The notes below the pieces were generated by a model. The model saw only the letters and a program-made list of their open reading frames with translations. It did no database searches and was not told the DNA's origin. Shown piece by piece: positions 1-7,808 of a stretch of DNA of 14,413 bases. The position numbers and the translations under genes are program-made. This DNA is from an uncultured Blautia sp. (lineage in GTDB: Bacteria > Bacillota > Clostridia > Lachnospirales > Lachnospiraceae), in the NCBI RefSeq assembly GCF_934372025.1, contig NZ_CAKROJ010000054.1:1-14413 (forward strand). The letters are read 5' to 3'. How positions within the stretch are numbered: position 1 is the stretch's first letter; each line of letters begins with the position of its first letter.

Positions 1-533
1 GCTGCTGCCATGTAATCACAAAGCTTGGTAACACTCAATGTATGCTCCATCAATCCGCCGATAAAACCATGATGCACTGTTTTCGCTGCGGAGTGTTCCT
101 GAAAGGACTTCAAAAACTCTTTATCCTCTACAAAAAGCTTATTTAAAAGTACTGACAGATATTCATTCTTAACGCTTTTGATCATTGCAAGAATCTGTCC
201 ATACATATCATCTGTGCTGTTTTCACTGACAGGAAGATAATCTGAAGGATCGTATTCTCCCTCCTGCGCCTTTCGCACTCTCTTGATATTCACCTGCATA
301 GCACCGGCAAAGGTGGTCACATCTCCAACAATATCGATATAATCCAACGCATCAAAATCATCAATACCAAGAGAATTCGGATCCCAGATCTTCCCATCCA
401 GTACACCTGTTTTATCCTGCAGGATCAGATTTTCATACGGTTTACCATTCTTTGTCATTGCTGACTGCTTCTGTTTGCAGAGGTATATTCCGCTGATGCG
501 GTCACCCTCATGTAATTCGTTAATATAACGCAT
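1..533 (-). CDS. yhaM: 3'-5' exoribonuclease YhaM, N-terminal part (runs off left edge)
   Basis: The reading frame is open from an ATG at 533 to the window edge (177 codons) and begins MRYINELHEGDRISGIYLCK. Residues about 1-95 form an OB-fold nucleic-acid-binding domain (for example LILQDKTGVLDGKIWD). Near the edge is the start of an HD phosphohydrolase domain with HHGFIGGLMEHT, which supplies the metal-binding His pair. This order is that of YhaM, a cytoplasmic Mn-dependent 3'-5' exonuclease that trims RNA and single-stranded DNA; full-length members have about 310-320 residues, so roughly 55% is visible. The start lies 21 bp after the stop of the upstream HtrA-like gene, so the two are probably co-transcribed. 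The ribosome binding site is poor (AAGAGAAA), which suggests modest expression or coupling to the upstream gene. The family call is secure; the activity is inferred from the family. Confidence 0.9.
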   Translation of the reverse strand, partial: MRYINELHEGDRISGIYLCKQKQSAMTKNGKPYENLILQDKTGVLDGKIWDPNSLGIDDFDALDYIDIVGDVTTFAGAMQVNIKRVRKAQEGEYDPSDYLPVSENSTDDMYGQILAMIKSVKNEYLSVLLNKLFVEDKEFLKSFQEHSAAKTVHHGFIGGLMEHTLSVTKLCDYMAA

Positions 534-554
534 AGCATTTTCTCTTTTCTTTCT

Positions 555-1844
555 CTATTTTTCTTTGATTGTTACCGTCAATTCCACATTCACATATGTA
601 TCATAAGGATTTTTACGATATACTTCAAGTTTGACTTTCGAACCTTTGGTAAGCTTCTGAAGTATATCAGAATATTCAGACATAGTACAGATTTCTTCAC
701 CATTTAATGTGTGAATAATATCCGCATTCTGCACTCCTGCAGACATAGCCGGGGAATATTCTTCCACTGAATCGACATATACGCCCCTTGGGATATCCAG
801 ATTTTCCGATTGTATTTCTGAAATTGTCACTCCCTGTATTCCAATATAGCAGATTTCTTCGCTGTTGGCCATATCTTCCAGCAAAGGACGAAGCTGTGCC
901 GCTTCAACTGCACGGATCACACTGTTCCCTTCATTCTCCTGTGAGCATATGATTCCAACAACTTTCCCTGACATATTCAGAAGGAGGCCGCCCCCGTCAG
1001 CACTTCCAACCATATCCGTTGTAAATATAGAATATTCTTCATCTGCAATCTTCATATTTCCATCAATGGAAGTAACCCTTCCACTGACCAGCGAATCATA
1101 ATCTCCCGTAGGACTTCCAATAGCTATAACAGAGCTCATCTGTTCCACTTCATCAGCGGAAACAATCTCTGCTTCAGGAATATCTTTTTGTGTTGACTCC
1201 CTTACTTCTGTAAATGGAACACAGAACACATAAAAGTCTGTACGGCTGTCTTTTTTACAAAGCTGCGCATTTGCCGTATCTCCATTGGAAAATGTCACCT
1301 GAAAATCTCCGGCATCACTCATATCCGCAGAACAGGTCATTATATAAAAGGCATCTGAGCTTTTAAGGAAAACAAAGCCTTTTTCCTCTCCGTATTTTAG
1401 AAATGAATCATCCAGAAGATCTGAATCCTTTCCCAGTGCTGCAATCCTTACAAGCGCTTTTCTTGGTGTTTCTGCAGCTTTACGTACCTGCTCTGCCCAG
1501 GTATCTGTATATGTTTCATCCTGAGCAGTGTCAGTTTTTTTCTGTGCTTTTTTCGTATCAGTATCATTCTGATTCTGAATTATATTTTCTTTTGAAGACT
1601 CTGTTTCGTTCGATATCAGAGTCACATCTTCCCGCTGCTTTGATGTACCTCCTATCGACTGCACGATTCCTGGAAGAATCAATGCTGCTGTTCCTGCTGC
1701 ACTACTGCCAAAAATCACCCCACAGATAGCTGCCGTAAGAATTTTGTGAAGCAAATTTTTTTTATCGATTGGCCGCTCTTTAATTGTTTCTTTTATAAAA
1801 GGGTAATTCTCTGAAGATGGCTGCCTGTCATTTCGTTTAACCAT
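555..1844 (-). CDS. Membrane-anchored HtrA-like (trypsin fold + PDZ) protein, probably catalytically inactive
   Basis: The chosen start is the ATG at 1844 (429 residues), which has AAAGGAGA nine bases upstream; an in-frame ATG at 1895 lacks such a site. Layout: a cytoplasmic N-terminus of about 30 residues, one membrane helix (about 34-60), a Ser/Thr/Gln/Lys-rich linker (about 65-115), a trypsin-like fold (about 125-320) and a C-terminal PDZ domain (about 335-428, with GVYVDSVEEYSPAMSAGVQNADII). The architecture is that of surface HtrA/DegP quality-control proteases. However, the segment matching TNxHV reads TCSAD (170-174, Ala at the His site), and the segment matching GNSGGP reads SADGGGL (281-287, Gly at the Ser site). 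Only the Asp (D203 in DSRTD) is kept. The fold markers (SNGDTANAQL, AIGSP, GKVVGI) are intact, so this is a maintained gene rather than a decaying one. Likely role: peptide-binding or scaffold pseudoprotease. It is the first gene of a pair with yhaM. Confidence 0.85.
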   Translation of the reverse strand: MVKRNDRQPSSENYPFIKETIKERPIDKKNLLHKILTAAICGVIFGSSAAGTAALILPGIVQSIGGTSKQREDVTLISNETESSKENIIQNQNDTDTKKAQKKTDTAQDETYTDTWAEQVRKAAETPRKALVRIAALGKDSDLLDDSFLKYGEEKGFVFLKSSDAFYIMTCSADMSDAGDFQVTFSNGDTANAQLCKKDSRTDFYVFCVPFTEVRESTQKDIPEAEIVSADEVEQMSSVIAIGSPTGDYDSLVSGRVTSIDGNMKIADEEYSIFTTDMVGSADGGGLLLNMSGKVVGIICSQENEGNSVIRAVEAAQLRPLLEDMANSEEICYIGIQGVTISEIQSENLDIPRGVYVDSVEEYSPAMSAGVQNADIIHTLNGEEICTMSEYSDILQKLTKGSKVKLEVYRKNPYDTYVNVELTVTIKEK

Positions 1845-1880
1845 AAGAATTCTCCTTTGTATTTCAAATTGATAAATTGA

Positions 1881-1908
1881 ATTATATTTTAGCAAAATTT
1901 TATGAAAA
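1881..1908 (-). promoter_or_regulatory. Candidate sigma-A promoter of the HtrA-like gene / yhaM
   Basis: On the minus strand a perfect -10 box TATAAT (plus-strand 1881-1886) is preceded at 16 bp by TTTTCA (plus-strand 1903-1908; 4 of 6 match to TTGACA). The predicted transcription start is near 1874, giving a leader of about 30 bases before the ATG at 1844. The surrounding DNA is very AT-rich, so the -35 box is the weaker half of this call. Confidence 0.5.
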
Positions 1909-1935
1909 TTCTATGAACAAATTTTCACTTTTTTC

Positions 1936-1964
1936 TTTTCATTCCTTCTGAAATCATGTAGAAT
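1936..1964 (+). promoter_or_regulatory. Candidate sigma-A promoter of the mutS2 operon
   Basis: TTTTCA (1936-1941) and TAGAAT (1959-1964) are separated by 17 bp. A start near 1971 would give a leader of about 36 bases carrying ATAAGGAG before the mutS2 ATG at 2008. The promoter is arranged back to back with that of the HtrA-like gene and does not overlap it. Confidence 0.4.
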
Positions 1965-2007
1965 AAAAACTGGCATATTAAGCCAATTTCAGCAATAAGG
2001 AGTTATT

Positions 2008-4389
2008 ATGAATCAAAAAGCATTAAATGCATTGGAATATCCTAAAATAATAGAAAGACTTACAGAAAAGGCTTCTTCTTATATGGGAAAACAGCTCTGT
2101 AAAAACTTGGAGCCATCGACAGACCTGGAAACAATCCGTCTGATGCAGATACAGACAAAAGATGCTCTTGCCAGACTTTTTCAGAAGGGAACAGTCTCTT
2201 TCGGAAATGTCAAAGACATTCGTGGTTCTATGAAACGTCTGGAAATCGGCAGTTCTCTTGGAATACAGGAAATCCTCGCAGTCTGTGGACTTCTGGAAAA
2301 TACCTCCAAAGTCAGAGCCTATTCTCGAAAAGAACGTAATGATCTTCCTGACGACTCACTGGACAGTATGTTCCGTGGGCTTTCTCCACTGACACCACTT
2401 TCCTCTGAAATCCGCAGATGCATTTTGTCTGAAGATGAAATCAGTGACGATGCAAGTCCTGCTCTTCGTCAGATTCGAAGAAACATGAAAATCACCAATG
2501 ACCGTATCCATACCCAGCTTGCAGGTCTGGTTAATGGTGGCGCACGAACCTATCTGCAGGATTCTGTCATTACTATGCGAAATGGCAGATACTGCATTCC
2601 AGTCAAGGCAGAATACAAGGGACAGGTACCTGGTATGATCCACGACCAGTCCTCTACCGGTTCTACGCTGTTTATCGAACCAATGTCTGTTGTTAAGCTG
2701 AACAACGATATGCGTGAGCTGGAATTACAGGAACAAAAAGAAATCGAAGTGATTCTTGCTGATCTCAGTCAGCAGATTGCTGTTGAACAGGAGGCCATTT
2801 CTCTTAACCTCGAACTGATGGTGCAGCTTGATTTTATTTTTGCAAGAGCTGCTCTTGCCATGGATATGAACGCAAGTGAGCCACTTTTTAATGATGAAGG
2901 GCGAATCAACCTCAAAAAAGCCCGTCACCCTCTGATCAACAAGAAGAAAGTTGTTCCGATTGATATCCGTCTCGGAGATGAATTTGAACTTCTTGTAATT
3001 ACCGGTCCTAATACCGGTGGTAAAACGGTTTCTCTCAAAACAGTCGGTCTTCTGACCCTGATGGGACAGTCCGGTCTGCATATCCCGACGCTTGATCGAA
3101 GCGAACTTGCCCTTTTTCATGAAGTTTACGCAGACATCGGAGATGAACAGAGTATTGAACAGTCTTTAAGTACTTTTTCTTCACATATGACTAATATTGT
3201 TTCATTCCTTGACAAAGCAGACAGGCACTCTCTGGTTCTGTTTGACGAACTTTGTTCCGGAACTGACCCGACAGAAGGAGCCGCTCTGGCTATTTCTATA
3301 CTCTCTTATCTGCACGACAGAGGAATCCGTGCAATGGCCACTACACATTACAGTGAACTAAAGGTATTTGCACTTTCAACACCTGGTATAGAAAATGCCT
3401 GCTGCGAATTCGATGTAGAAACTTTAAGCCCCACATATCGTCTTCTGATCGGTATTCCAGGAAAAAGTAATGCATTTGCAATTTCTTCCAAACTGGGCAT
3501 TCCTGAAACCATTATCGAAAAAGCGCGTGAACAGCTCAACGAAAAAGATGAATCTTTTGAAGATGTTCTTACCTCCCTGGAAGAAAGCCGTATCACTATC
3601 GAAAACGAACGAACAGAAATTGCACAGTACAAGCTGGAAATTGAAACTCTCAAAAAGCAATTGGAAAGCAAACAGGAAAAACTGGACGTACAGAAAGAAC
3701 GCATTATCCGTCAGGCAAATGAAGAAGCCCATAAAGTTCTGCAGGATGCCAAGGATTATGCAGATCAGACCATGAAGCTTTTTCATAAATTCCATAACGA
3801 ATACGTTGACACCGCTGCTGTAGAACGCGAACGTCAACAGCTTCGTCAGCGCCTCAACAAGGCAGAACAGAAAATGGCACAGCCGGCAGTCAAAAAGAAA
3901 CCAAAGAAAGAACTGACTGCCAAAGATATCAAACTGGGAGATACTGTTCGCGTACTCAGTATGAATCTCAAAGGTACGATCAGCACTCGTCCGGATCCCA
4001 AAGGATACCTTTTTGTACAGATGGGTATTATCCGTTCAAAAATTCACATTTCGGATCTGGAGCTGATAGATGAACCGGTGATCACCACCCCTTCACTTTC
4101 CCGTACCGGTGCCGGAAAGATTCGGATGTCCAAATCTGCCAGTGTCTCCACTGAAATCAATCTTCTTGGCAAAACGGTCGATGAAGCTGTGGCCGAACTG
4201 GACAAATACCTTGATGATGCCTATATTGCACATCTCAAAACTGTCAGAATTGTTCATGGAAAAGGTACAGGAGCTCTCCGCAAAGGTGTGCATAACTATC
4301 TGAAGCGCCAGAAGCATGTTGCCTCTTACCGTCTTGGAGAATTCGGTGAAGGCGATGCCGGTGTAACGATCGTGGAATTCAAAAAATAA
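2008..4389 (+). CDS. mutS2: MutS2 family ATPase/endonuclease (ribosome collision or recombination control)
   Basis: 793 residues, the usual MutS2 length, with ATAAGGAG seven bases before the ATG. Domains in order: MutS core/lever helices without the mismatch-recognition domain (1-310); an ABC-type ATPase with Walker A GPNTGGKT (333-340) and Walker B plus signature LVLFDELCSGTDPTEG (about 410-425); a long charged coiled coil (about 516-600); a KOW-like small beta domain (about 632-690); and a C-terminal Smr domain (716-793) with HGKGTGALR (750-758). MutS2 proteins have been linked to suppression of homologous recombination and, in Bacillus subtilis, to binding and rescue of collided ribosomes. 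The Smr entry motif, usually LDLRG, reads INLLG (717-721), so the acidic residue is Asn; this may affect nuclease activity. It is the first gene of a unit with the two-component system 16 bp downstream. Confidence 0.95.
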   Translation: MNQKALNALEYPKIIERLTEKASSYMGKQLCKNLEPSTDLETIRLMQIQTKDALARLFQKGTVSFGNVKDIRGSMKRLEIGSSLGIQEILAVCGLLENTSKVRAYSRKERNDLPDDSLDSMFRGLSPLTPLSSEIRRCILSEDEISDDASPALRQIRRNMKITNDRIHTQLAGLVNGGARTYLQDSVITMRNGRYCIPVKAEYKGQVPGMIHDQSSTGSTLFIEPMSVVKLNNDMRELELQEQKEIEVILADLSQQIAVEQEAISLNLELMVQLDFIFARAALAMDMNASEPLFNDEGRINLKKARHPLINKKKVVPIDIRLGDEFELLVITGPNTGGKTVSLKTVGLLTLMGQSGLHIPTLDRSELALFHEVYADIGDEQSIEQSLSTFSSHMTNIVSFLDKADRHSLVLFDELCSGTDPTEGAALAISILSYLHDRGIRAMATTHYSELKVFALSTPGIENACCEFDVETLSPTYRLLIGIPGKSNAFAISSKLGIPETIIEKAREQLNEKDESFEDVLTSLEESRITIENERTEIAQYKLEIETLKKQLESKQEKLDVQKERIIRQANEEAHKVLQDAKDYADQTMKLFHKFHNEYVDTAAVERERQQLRQRLNKAEQKMAQPAVKKKPKKELTAKDIKLGDTVRVLSMNLKGTISTRPDPKGYLFVQMGIIRSKIHISDLELIDEPVITTPSLSRTGAGKIRMSKSASVSTEINLLGKTVDEAVAELDKYLDDAYIAHLKTVRIVHGKGTGALRKGVHNYLKRQKHVASYRLGEFGEGDAGVTIVEFKK

Positions 4390-4405
4390 GAGAAAGGCGA
4401 ATATT

Positions 4406-5107
4406 ATGGTAACAAAACAGAAAATCTTAATCGTAGATGATGACAACAATATTGCTGAACTGATTTCTTTATATCTTACAAAAGAGTGTTTTGAAACCAG
4501 AATTGTTAACGATGGGGAGCAGGCCCTCAAAGATTTCCGTTCATTTCAGCCTGACCTGATTCTTCTTGATCTGATGCTGCCGGGAATTGATGGCTATCAG
4601 GTCTGTCGAGAAATCCGTCATACATCCGATGTCCCCATCATCATGCTCTCTGCAAAGGGAGAGACATTCGATAAAGTACTTGGACTGGAGCTTGGTGCAG
4701 ATGATTATATCATCAAACCTTTCGATACAAAGGAACTGGTTGCACGTGTACGTGCTGTGCTGCGTCGTTTCAAAGTCCGCCAGCCTGCCGGAAATCCGGA
4801 TGAAAAATGCGTGAGTTATCCGGATCTGACGATCAATCTGACCAACTATGCTGTCACTTATATGGGCAGACAGATTGACATGCCGCCCAAAGAACTGGAA
4901 TTGCTTTATTTTCTGGCAGCATCTCCTAACCAGGTTTTTACCAGAGAACAGCTTCTTGACCACATCTGGGGATATGAATATATCGGCGATACACGAACGG
5001 TAGACGTTCACATCAAACGTCTCCGTGAAAAGATCAAGGATCACCCACAATGGAGTCTTTCCACTGTCTGGGGAATCGGATATAAATTCGAGGTCAAAAA
5101 CAAATGA
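4406..5107 (+). CDS. OmpR/PhoB-family response regulator
   Basis: 233 residues. The receiver domain (about 5-120) carries the acidic pair D11/D12, phospho-acceptor D55 (in LILLDLMLPG), S82 and K104, so phosphorylation should be normal. The C-terminal winged-helix DNA-binding domain (about 132-231) has the family pattern ELELLYFL...TREQLLDHIWG...RTVDVHIKRLREKI. It is a cytoplasmic transcription regulator paired with the downstream kinase: its TGA overlaps that gene's ATG (ATGA at 5104-5107), the typical sign of translational coupling. A GAAAGG ribosome binding site lies nine bases before its own ATG. Target genes cannot be read from this window, and motif inspection does not place it in a named pathway such as phosphate or envelope-stress control. 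Confidence 0.95.
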   Translation: MVTKQKILIVDDDNNIAELISLYLTKECFETRIVNDGEQALKDFRSFQPDLILLDLMLPGIDGYQVCREIRHTSDVPIIMLSAKGETFDKVLGLELGADDYIIKPFDTKELVARVRAVLRRFKVRQPAGNPDEKCVSYPDLTINLTNYAVTYMGRQIDMPPKELELLYFLAASPNQVFTREQLLDHIWGYEYIGDTRTVDVHIKRLREKIKDHPQWSLSTVWGIGYKFEVKNK

Positions 5108-6513
5108 AAAAACGGCTGATGACAGTATTTTTTACAATATATATTCTTATCGGCATGATCGGTTTTCTTACGGTTACTTTCGTTGGTTCCCATCTTCTTG
5201 AAAATCAACTGGAAAAGTCCATCAGTTCCGAGATCTACCAGACAGCACATCGAATTGCAAAGAGTGATCTGGTGAACCACAACATAACTTCTGACAACAT
5301 GGAGTCCATAAGAAATAGTCTGTCACTTGCCGCCAATTATCCTGAGACAATTATCTGGCTGATCAACCGCAATGGCCAGGTCATTCTCAGCACATACAAA
5401 GATATTTCACCGGAAAATCCCATTGATCTGGAGGGATTTGATCTCGCTTCCTGGGGAAGTAATTATTACCAGATTGGTGATTTCAATGGTTATTTTCATG
5501 AACAGCGCCTCAGTACCATTGCTCCGATCACAGAAGATATGACAACTCGCGGTTATGTTGCGGTTCATTATCTGATGAGCGATCTCTATCAGAGCCGCAG
5601 CAATCTTCTCTGGATCATTCAGCTTTTATTTCTGCTTACTTACCTGATGATAGCAGTACTTTTTCTGTGGTATCTCTATTATATGCGCAAACCATTTCAG
5701 GAAATCACAAAAGGAGCTTCCGAATTTGCAAATGGAAATCTTTCTTACAGAATTCCATTCGACTCAGATGATGAGCTGGGATATCTTGCAAAAAATCTGA
5801 ATTACATGGCTGATAAACTAAATCGGACCGGGGAATATCAGCGGCAGTTTATTTCCAATATTTCTCATGACTTTCGCTCTCCCCTCACTTCGATCAAGGG
5901 TTATGTCGAAGCAATGATTGACGGAACTATTCCCGTAGAATTACAGGAAAAATACCTTAAGATTATCTCTTATGAATCAGAACGGCTGGAAAAGCTTACC
6001 CGCGGTCTTCTGACGCTGAATGAACTGGATATCCAGAAGCGTATGCTCAATATTCAGCCTTTTGATATCAATAATGTTATCAAAGCTACTGCTGCTTCTT
6101 TTGAAGGCTCCTGTACAAGCCGGAATATTCTTCTGGAACTGATTCTCTCCGGCAAGGAATTAATGGCTCTTGCAGATATGGAACAAATTCAGCAGGTATT
6201 ATATAATCTTCTTAGTAATGCAATTAAATTCAGTTATGATAACTCTACGATTACGATCGAATCAACCGAAAAAAACGGGAAGATATTTGTTTCTGTCGAG
6301 GACCACGGTATTGGAATTCCCAAAGCAAGTATTCAGAAAATCTGGGAACGTTTCTACAAGATTGACCGTTCCAGGGGCAAAGATCAGAAAGGTACCGGTC
6401 TTGGTCTCGCTATCGTCAAAGAGATTATCAACGCACATGGGCAGAATATTAATGTGATCAGTACAGAAGGTATCGGTACAAAATTCATTTTTACACTTGA
6501 AAAGGCAAAGTAG
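5104..6513 (+). CDS. Membrane sensor histidine kinase (HAMP, HisKA, HATPase)
   Basis: 469 residues. A first membrane helix (about 7-30) is followed by an extracytoplasmic sensor region of about 135 residues (about 31-166) with no Cys, then a second helix (about 167-193), a HAMP linker (about 194-247), the HisKA dimerisation domain with phospho-acceptor H255 in SHDFRSPLTSIKGY, and a catalytic ATP-binding domain with N box around N372 (NLLSNAIKFS), G1 box DHGIGIP (400-406), F box WERFYKID and G2 box GTGLGLA (430-436). All catalytic elements are present. It is translationally coupled to the response regulator upstream. The sensor region resembles the small extracellular domains of PhoR-like clostridial kinases, but I cannot name the signal. 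The stop codon lies inside the first arm of the downstream terminator. Confidence 0.95.
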   Translation: MKKRLMTVFFTIYILIGMIGFLTVTFVGSHLLENQLEKSISSEIYQTAHRIAKSDLVNHNITSDNMESIRNSLSLAANYPETIIWLINRNGQVILSTYKDISPENPIDLEGFDLASWGSNYYQIGDFNGYFHEQRLSTIAPITEDMTTRGYVAVHYLMSDLYQSRSNLLWIIQLLFLLTYLMIAVLFLWYLYYMRKPFQEITKGASEFANGNLSYRIPFDSDDELGYLAKNLNYMADKLNRTGEYQRQFISNISHDFRSPLTSIKGYVEAMIDGTIPVELQEKYLKIISYESERLEKLTRGLLTLNELDIQKRMLNIQPFDINNVIKATAASFEGSCTSRNILLELILSGKELMALADMEQIQQVLYNLLSNAIKFSYDNSTITIESTEKNGKIFVSVEDHGIGIPKASIQKIWERFYKIDRSRGKDQKGTGLGLAIVKEIINAHGQNINVISTEGIGTKFIFTLEKAK

Positions 6514-6539
6514 AGAAATCCCTCTGCTTTGCCTTTTTT
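6501..6539. terminator. Bidirectional rho-independent terminator between the kinase gene and trmL
   Basis: The arms AAAGGCAAAGTAGAG (6502-6516) and CTCTGCTTTGCCTTT (6522-6536) form a 15-bp stem with one G-U pair and a five-base loop, followed by a T run on the plus strand (continuing to 6539) and four Ts on the minus strand. It sits between convergent genes (kinase stop 6513, trmL stop 6551), so it can serve both the mutS2 unit and the minus-strand thioredoxin operon. Confidence 0.9.
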
Positions 6540-6550
6540 ATATCACATAT

Positions 6551-7051
6551 TTATTCCCATGTATGATTATGAAGCTGTCCTTGAAGCTGCATATGATCAA
6601 AATGATTCTGCCGCAATGCTTCATAAAGAACGATTGCTACAGAATTGCTGAGATTCAGAGAACGAATTTCATTGATCATAGGAATGCGAATACAGCTGTC
6701 TTTGTGTTCCATCAGAATTTCTTCCGGAATACCGGCGCTTTCTTTTCCGAACATGATATAACAGTCTTCTTCATACTGTACATCCACATATGTCTTTAAT
6801 GCTTTTGTTGTCGCATAATAGATTTTGGCATTTGGATTTTTTTCCACAAAATCCTCATAATCCAGATATGTGGTTACATCCAGATCCTTCCAGTAATCCA
6901 TGCCGGCTCTTTTCAATGCTTTTTCACTGAGGCTGAATCCCAGTGGTTCGATCAGATGAAGCTTCGTATCTGTTGCCACACATGTTCTTCCAATATTTCC
7001 TGTATTTGCCGGAATTTCAGGTTCCAGCAATACAATATTAAGTTTTGCCAT
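6551..7051 (-). CDS. trmL: tRNA (cytidine/uridine-34-2'-O)-methyltransferase TrmL
   Basis: 166 residues, close to the 155-165 typical of this minimalist SPOUT methyltransferase. It has the N-terminal hallmark LLEPEIPANTGNIGRT (8-23) and the trefoil-knot SAM-binding motifs FGKESAGIPEEIL (101-113) and IPMINEIRSLNLSNSVAI (123-140). TrmL (YibK/CspR group) uses S-adenosylmethionine to methylate the 2'-OH of the wobble nucleotide in tRNA-Leu isoacceptors. An AAAGGA ribosome binding site lies about eight bases before the ATG. It is the last gene of the minus-strand operon, 18 bp after the AIRS-C gene. The C-terminal tail (about 150-166) is His-rich, which looks incidental. Confidence 0.95.
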   Translation of the reverse strand: MAKLNIVLLEPEIPANTGNIGRTCVATDTKLHLIEPLGFSLSEKALKRAGMDYWKDLDVTTYLDYEDFVEKNPNAKIYYATTKALKTYVDVQYEEDCYIMFGKESAGIPEEILMEHKDSCIRIPMINEIRSLNLSNSVAIVLYEALRQNHFDHMQLQGQLHNHTWE

Positions 7052-7069
7052 TTTACAGTCCTTTCCAGA

Positions 7070-7639
7070 TTATTTATGTCTCGGACGTTCCAGATATCTG
7101 GTAATCTCTCCACTGTGAAGCAGACGATCATTTCCACTGTCTGCATGTCCGATCACAGCAGCATGAATTCCTTTTTGTTCGAGTTCTCTCACCAGAGCAT
7201 CTCCCTGTGGAGTACCGATCAGTACCGAGCCTGCCGCTTCCAGTTTATACGGGTCTGCATCTGCACGTTCACAAATTTCTATCGTCTCCTGTCGAATTGG
7301 AATTCTCCGAAGGTCTACATCCAGTCCGACACCGGATGCCTCTGCTATTTTCCACAATCCGCTTAAAAATCCACCTTCTTCAGTAAAATATAATGCAGAA
7401 ATCCTGTTATCTTTCCAGACAATGTCGTCTCTGCAAATCATGCATTTTTGCAGTTCCACGGTACTCATATAAAGAAAATTTTCTGAAAAATATCTTCGAA
7501 GTATTTCTTTCCTGCATTCAATCAATTTCAATGTGCCTGATATGCCGGTTTCTCCAGCTACTACCAGGTCATCTCCCGGGCTGAGCTTTCCCGTAATCTC
7601 TGCCTGCAGCGCTTCTAATGCGTGCTGTCCTAATTTCAT
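7070..7639 (-). CDS. Stand-alone AIR synthase/HypE-like C-terminal (PurM-C) domain protein
   Basis: 189 residues. The start is fixed by GGAGG about seven bases before the ATG at 7639. Residues about 20-55 (PGDDLVVAGETGISGTLKL) match the hinge strand that links the two halves of PurM/HypE/SelD proteins. Residues about 82-185 match the C-terminal PurM domain (EEGGFLSGLWKIAEASGVGL, then IPIRQETIEICE). The glycine/Asp-rich N-terminal half that binds ATP and builds the dimer core is absent, and the C-terminus ends ERPRHK instead of the PRIC-type Cys tail that HypE uses. It is therefore not a conventional hydrogenase-maturation protein. A CxxC pair (C66, C69) is present. The clean start and its place in an operon argue against a decayed gene. 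Function unknown; a ligand-binding or partner-dependent role is possible. Confidence 0.75.
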   Translation of the reverse strand: MKLGQHALEALQAEITGKLSPGDDLVVAGETGISGTLKLIECRKEILRRYFSENFLYMSTVELQKCMICRDDIVWKDNRISALYFTEEGGFLSGLWKIAEASGVGLDVDLRRIPIRQETIEICERADADPYKLEAAGSVLIGTPQGDALVRELEQKGIHAAVIGHADSGNDRLLHSGEITRYLERPRHK

Positions 7640-7682
7640 ATTTTTCCTCCAATGTTTCTCTGTCGTGTGCGTTCAGCCTTCA

Positions 7683-7787
7683 CTACAGCAGAATCGAAAG
7701 AACACTCGGGACAACCATTGCAAGTACCAGGATTACAGCAATTATCGCTGTAATGATTTTTCTCTTTTTTGGATCAAATATTCCCAT
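7683..7787 (-). CDS. Small single-helix membrane protein (34 aa), function unknown
   Basis: A short frame between the radical SAM and AIRS-C genes begins MGIFDPKKRKIITAIIAVIL and continues with hydrophobic residues to a TAG at 7683. Its ribosome binding site is excellent: GAGGTGA, eight bases before the ATG. A basic cytoplasmic stretch (KKRK, residues 7-10) is followed by a hydrophobic helix of about 20 residues (11-33), which predicts an N-in single-pass membrane peptide ending almost at the outer face. It lies 21 bp after the radical SAM stop and 43 bp before the AIRS-C start, inside the operon. In length and layout it recalls the tiny membrane proteins common in Firmicutes (for example DUF4044-type), but I cannot claim membership. 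Confidence 0.7.
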   Translation of the reverse strand: MGIFDPKKRKIITAIIAVILVLAMVVPSVLSILL

Positions 7788-7808
7788 TGTATCTGTCACC
7801 TCTATTAT

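Noticed and set aside
1844..1895. Longer start of the HtrA-like gene at 1895
   Set aside because: It has no ribosome binding site and would begin upstream of the predicted promoter's transcription start; the ATG at 1844 has AAAGGAGA at good spacing.
7070..7639. Reading the AIRS-C gene as hypE (hydrogenase maturation)
   Set aside because: It lacks the whole N-terminal ATP domain and the C-terminal Cys tail, and no other hyp genes are in the window.
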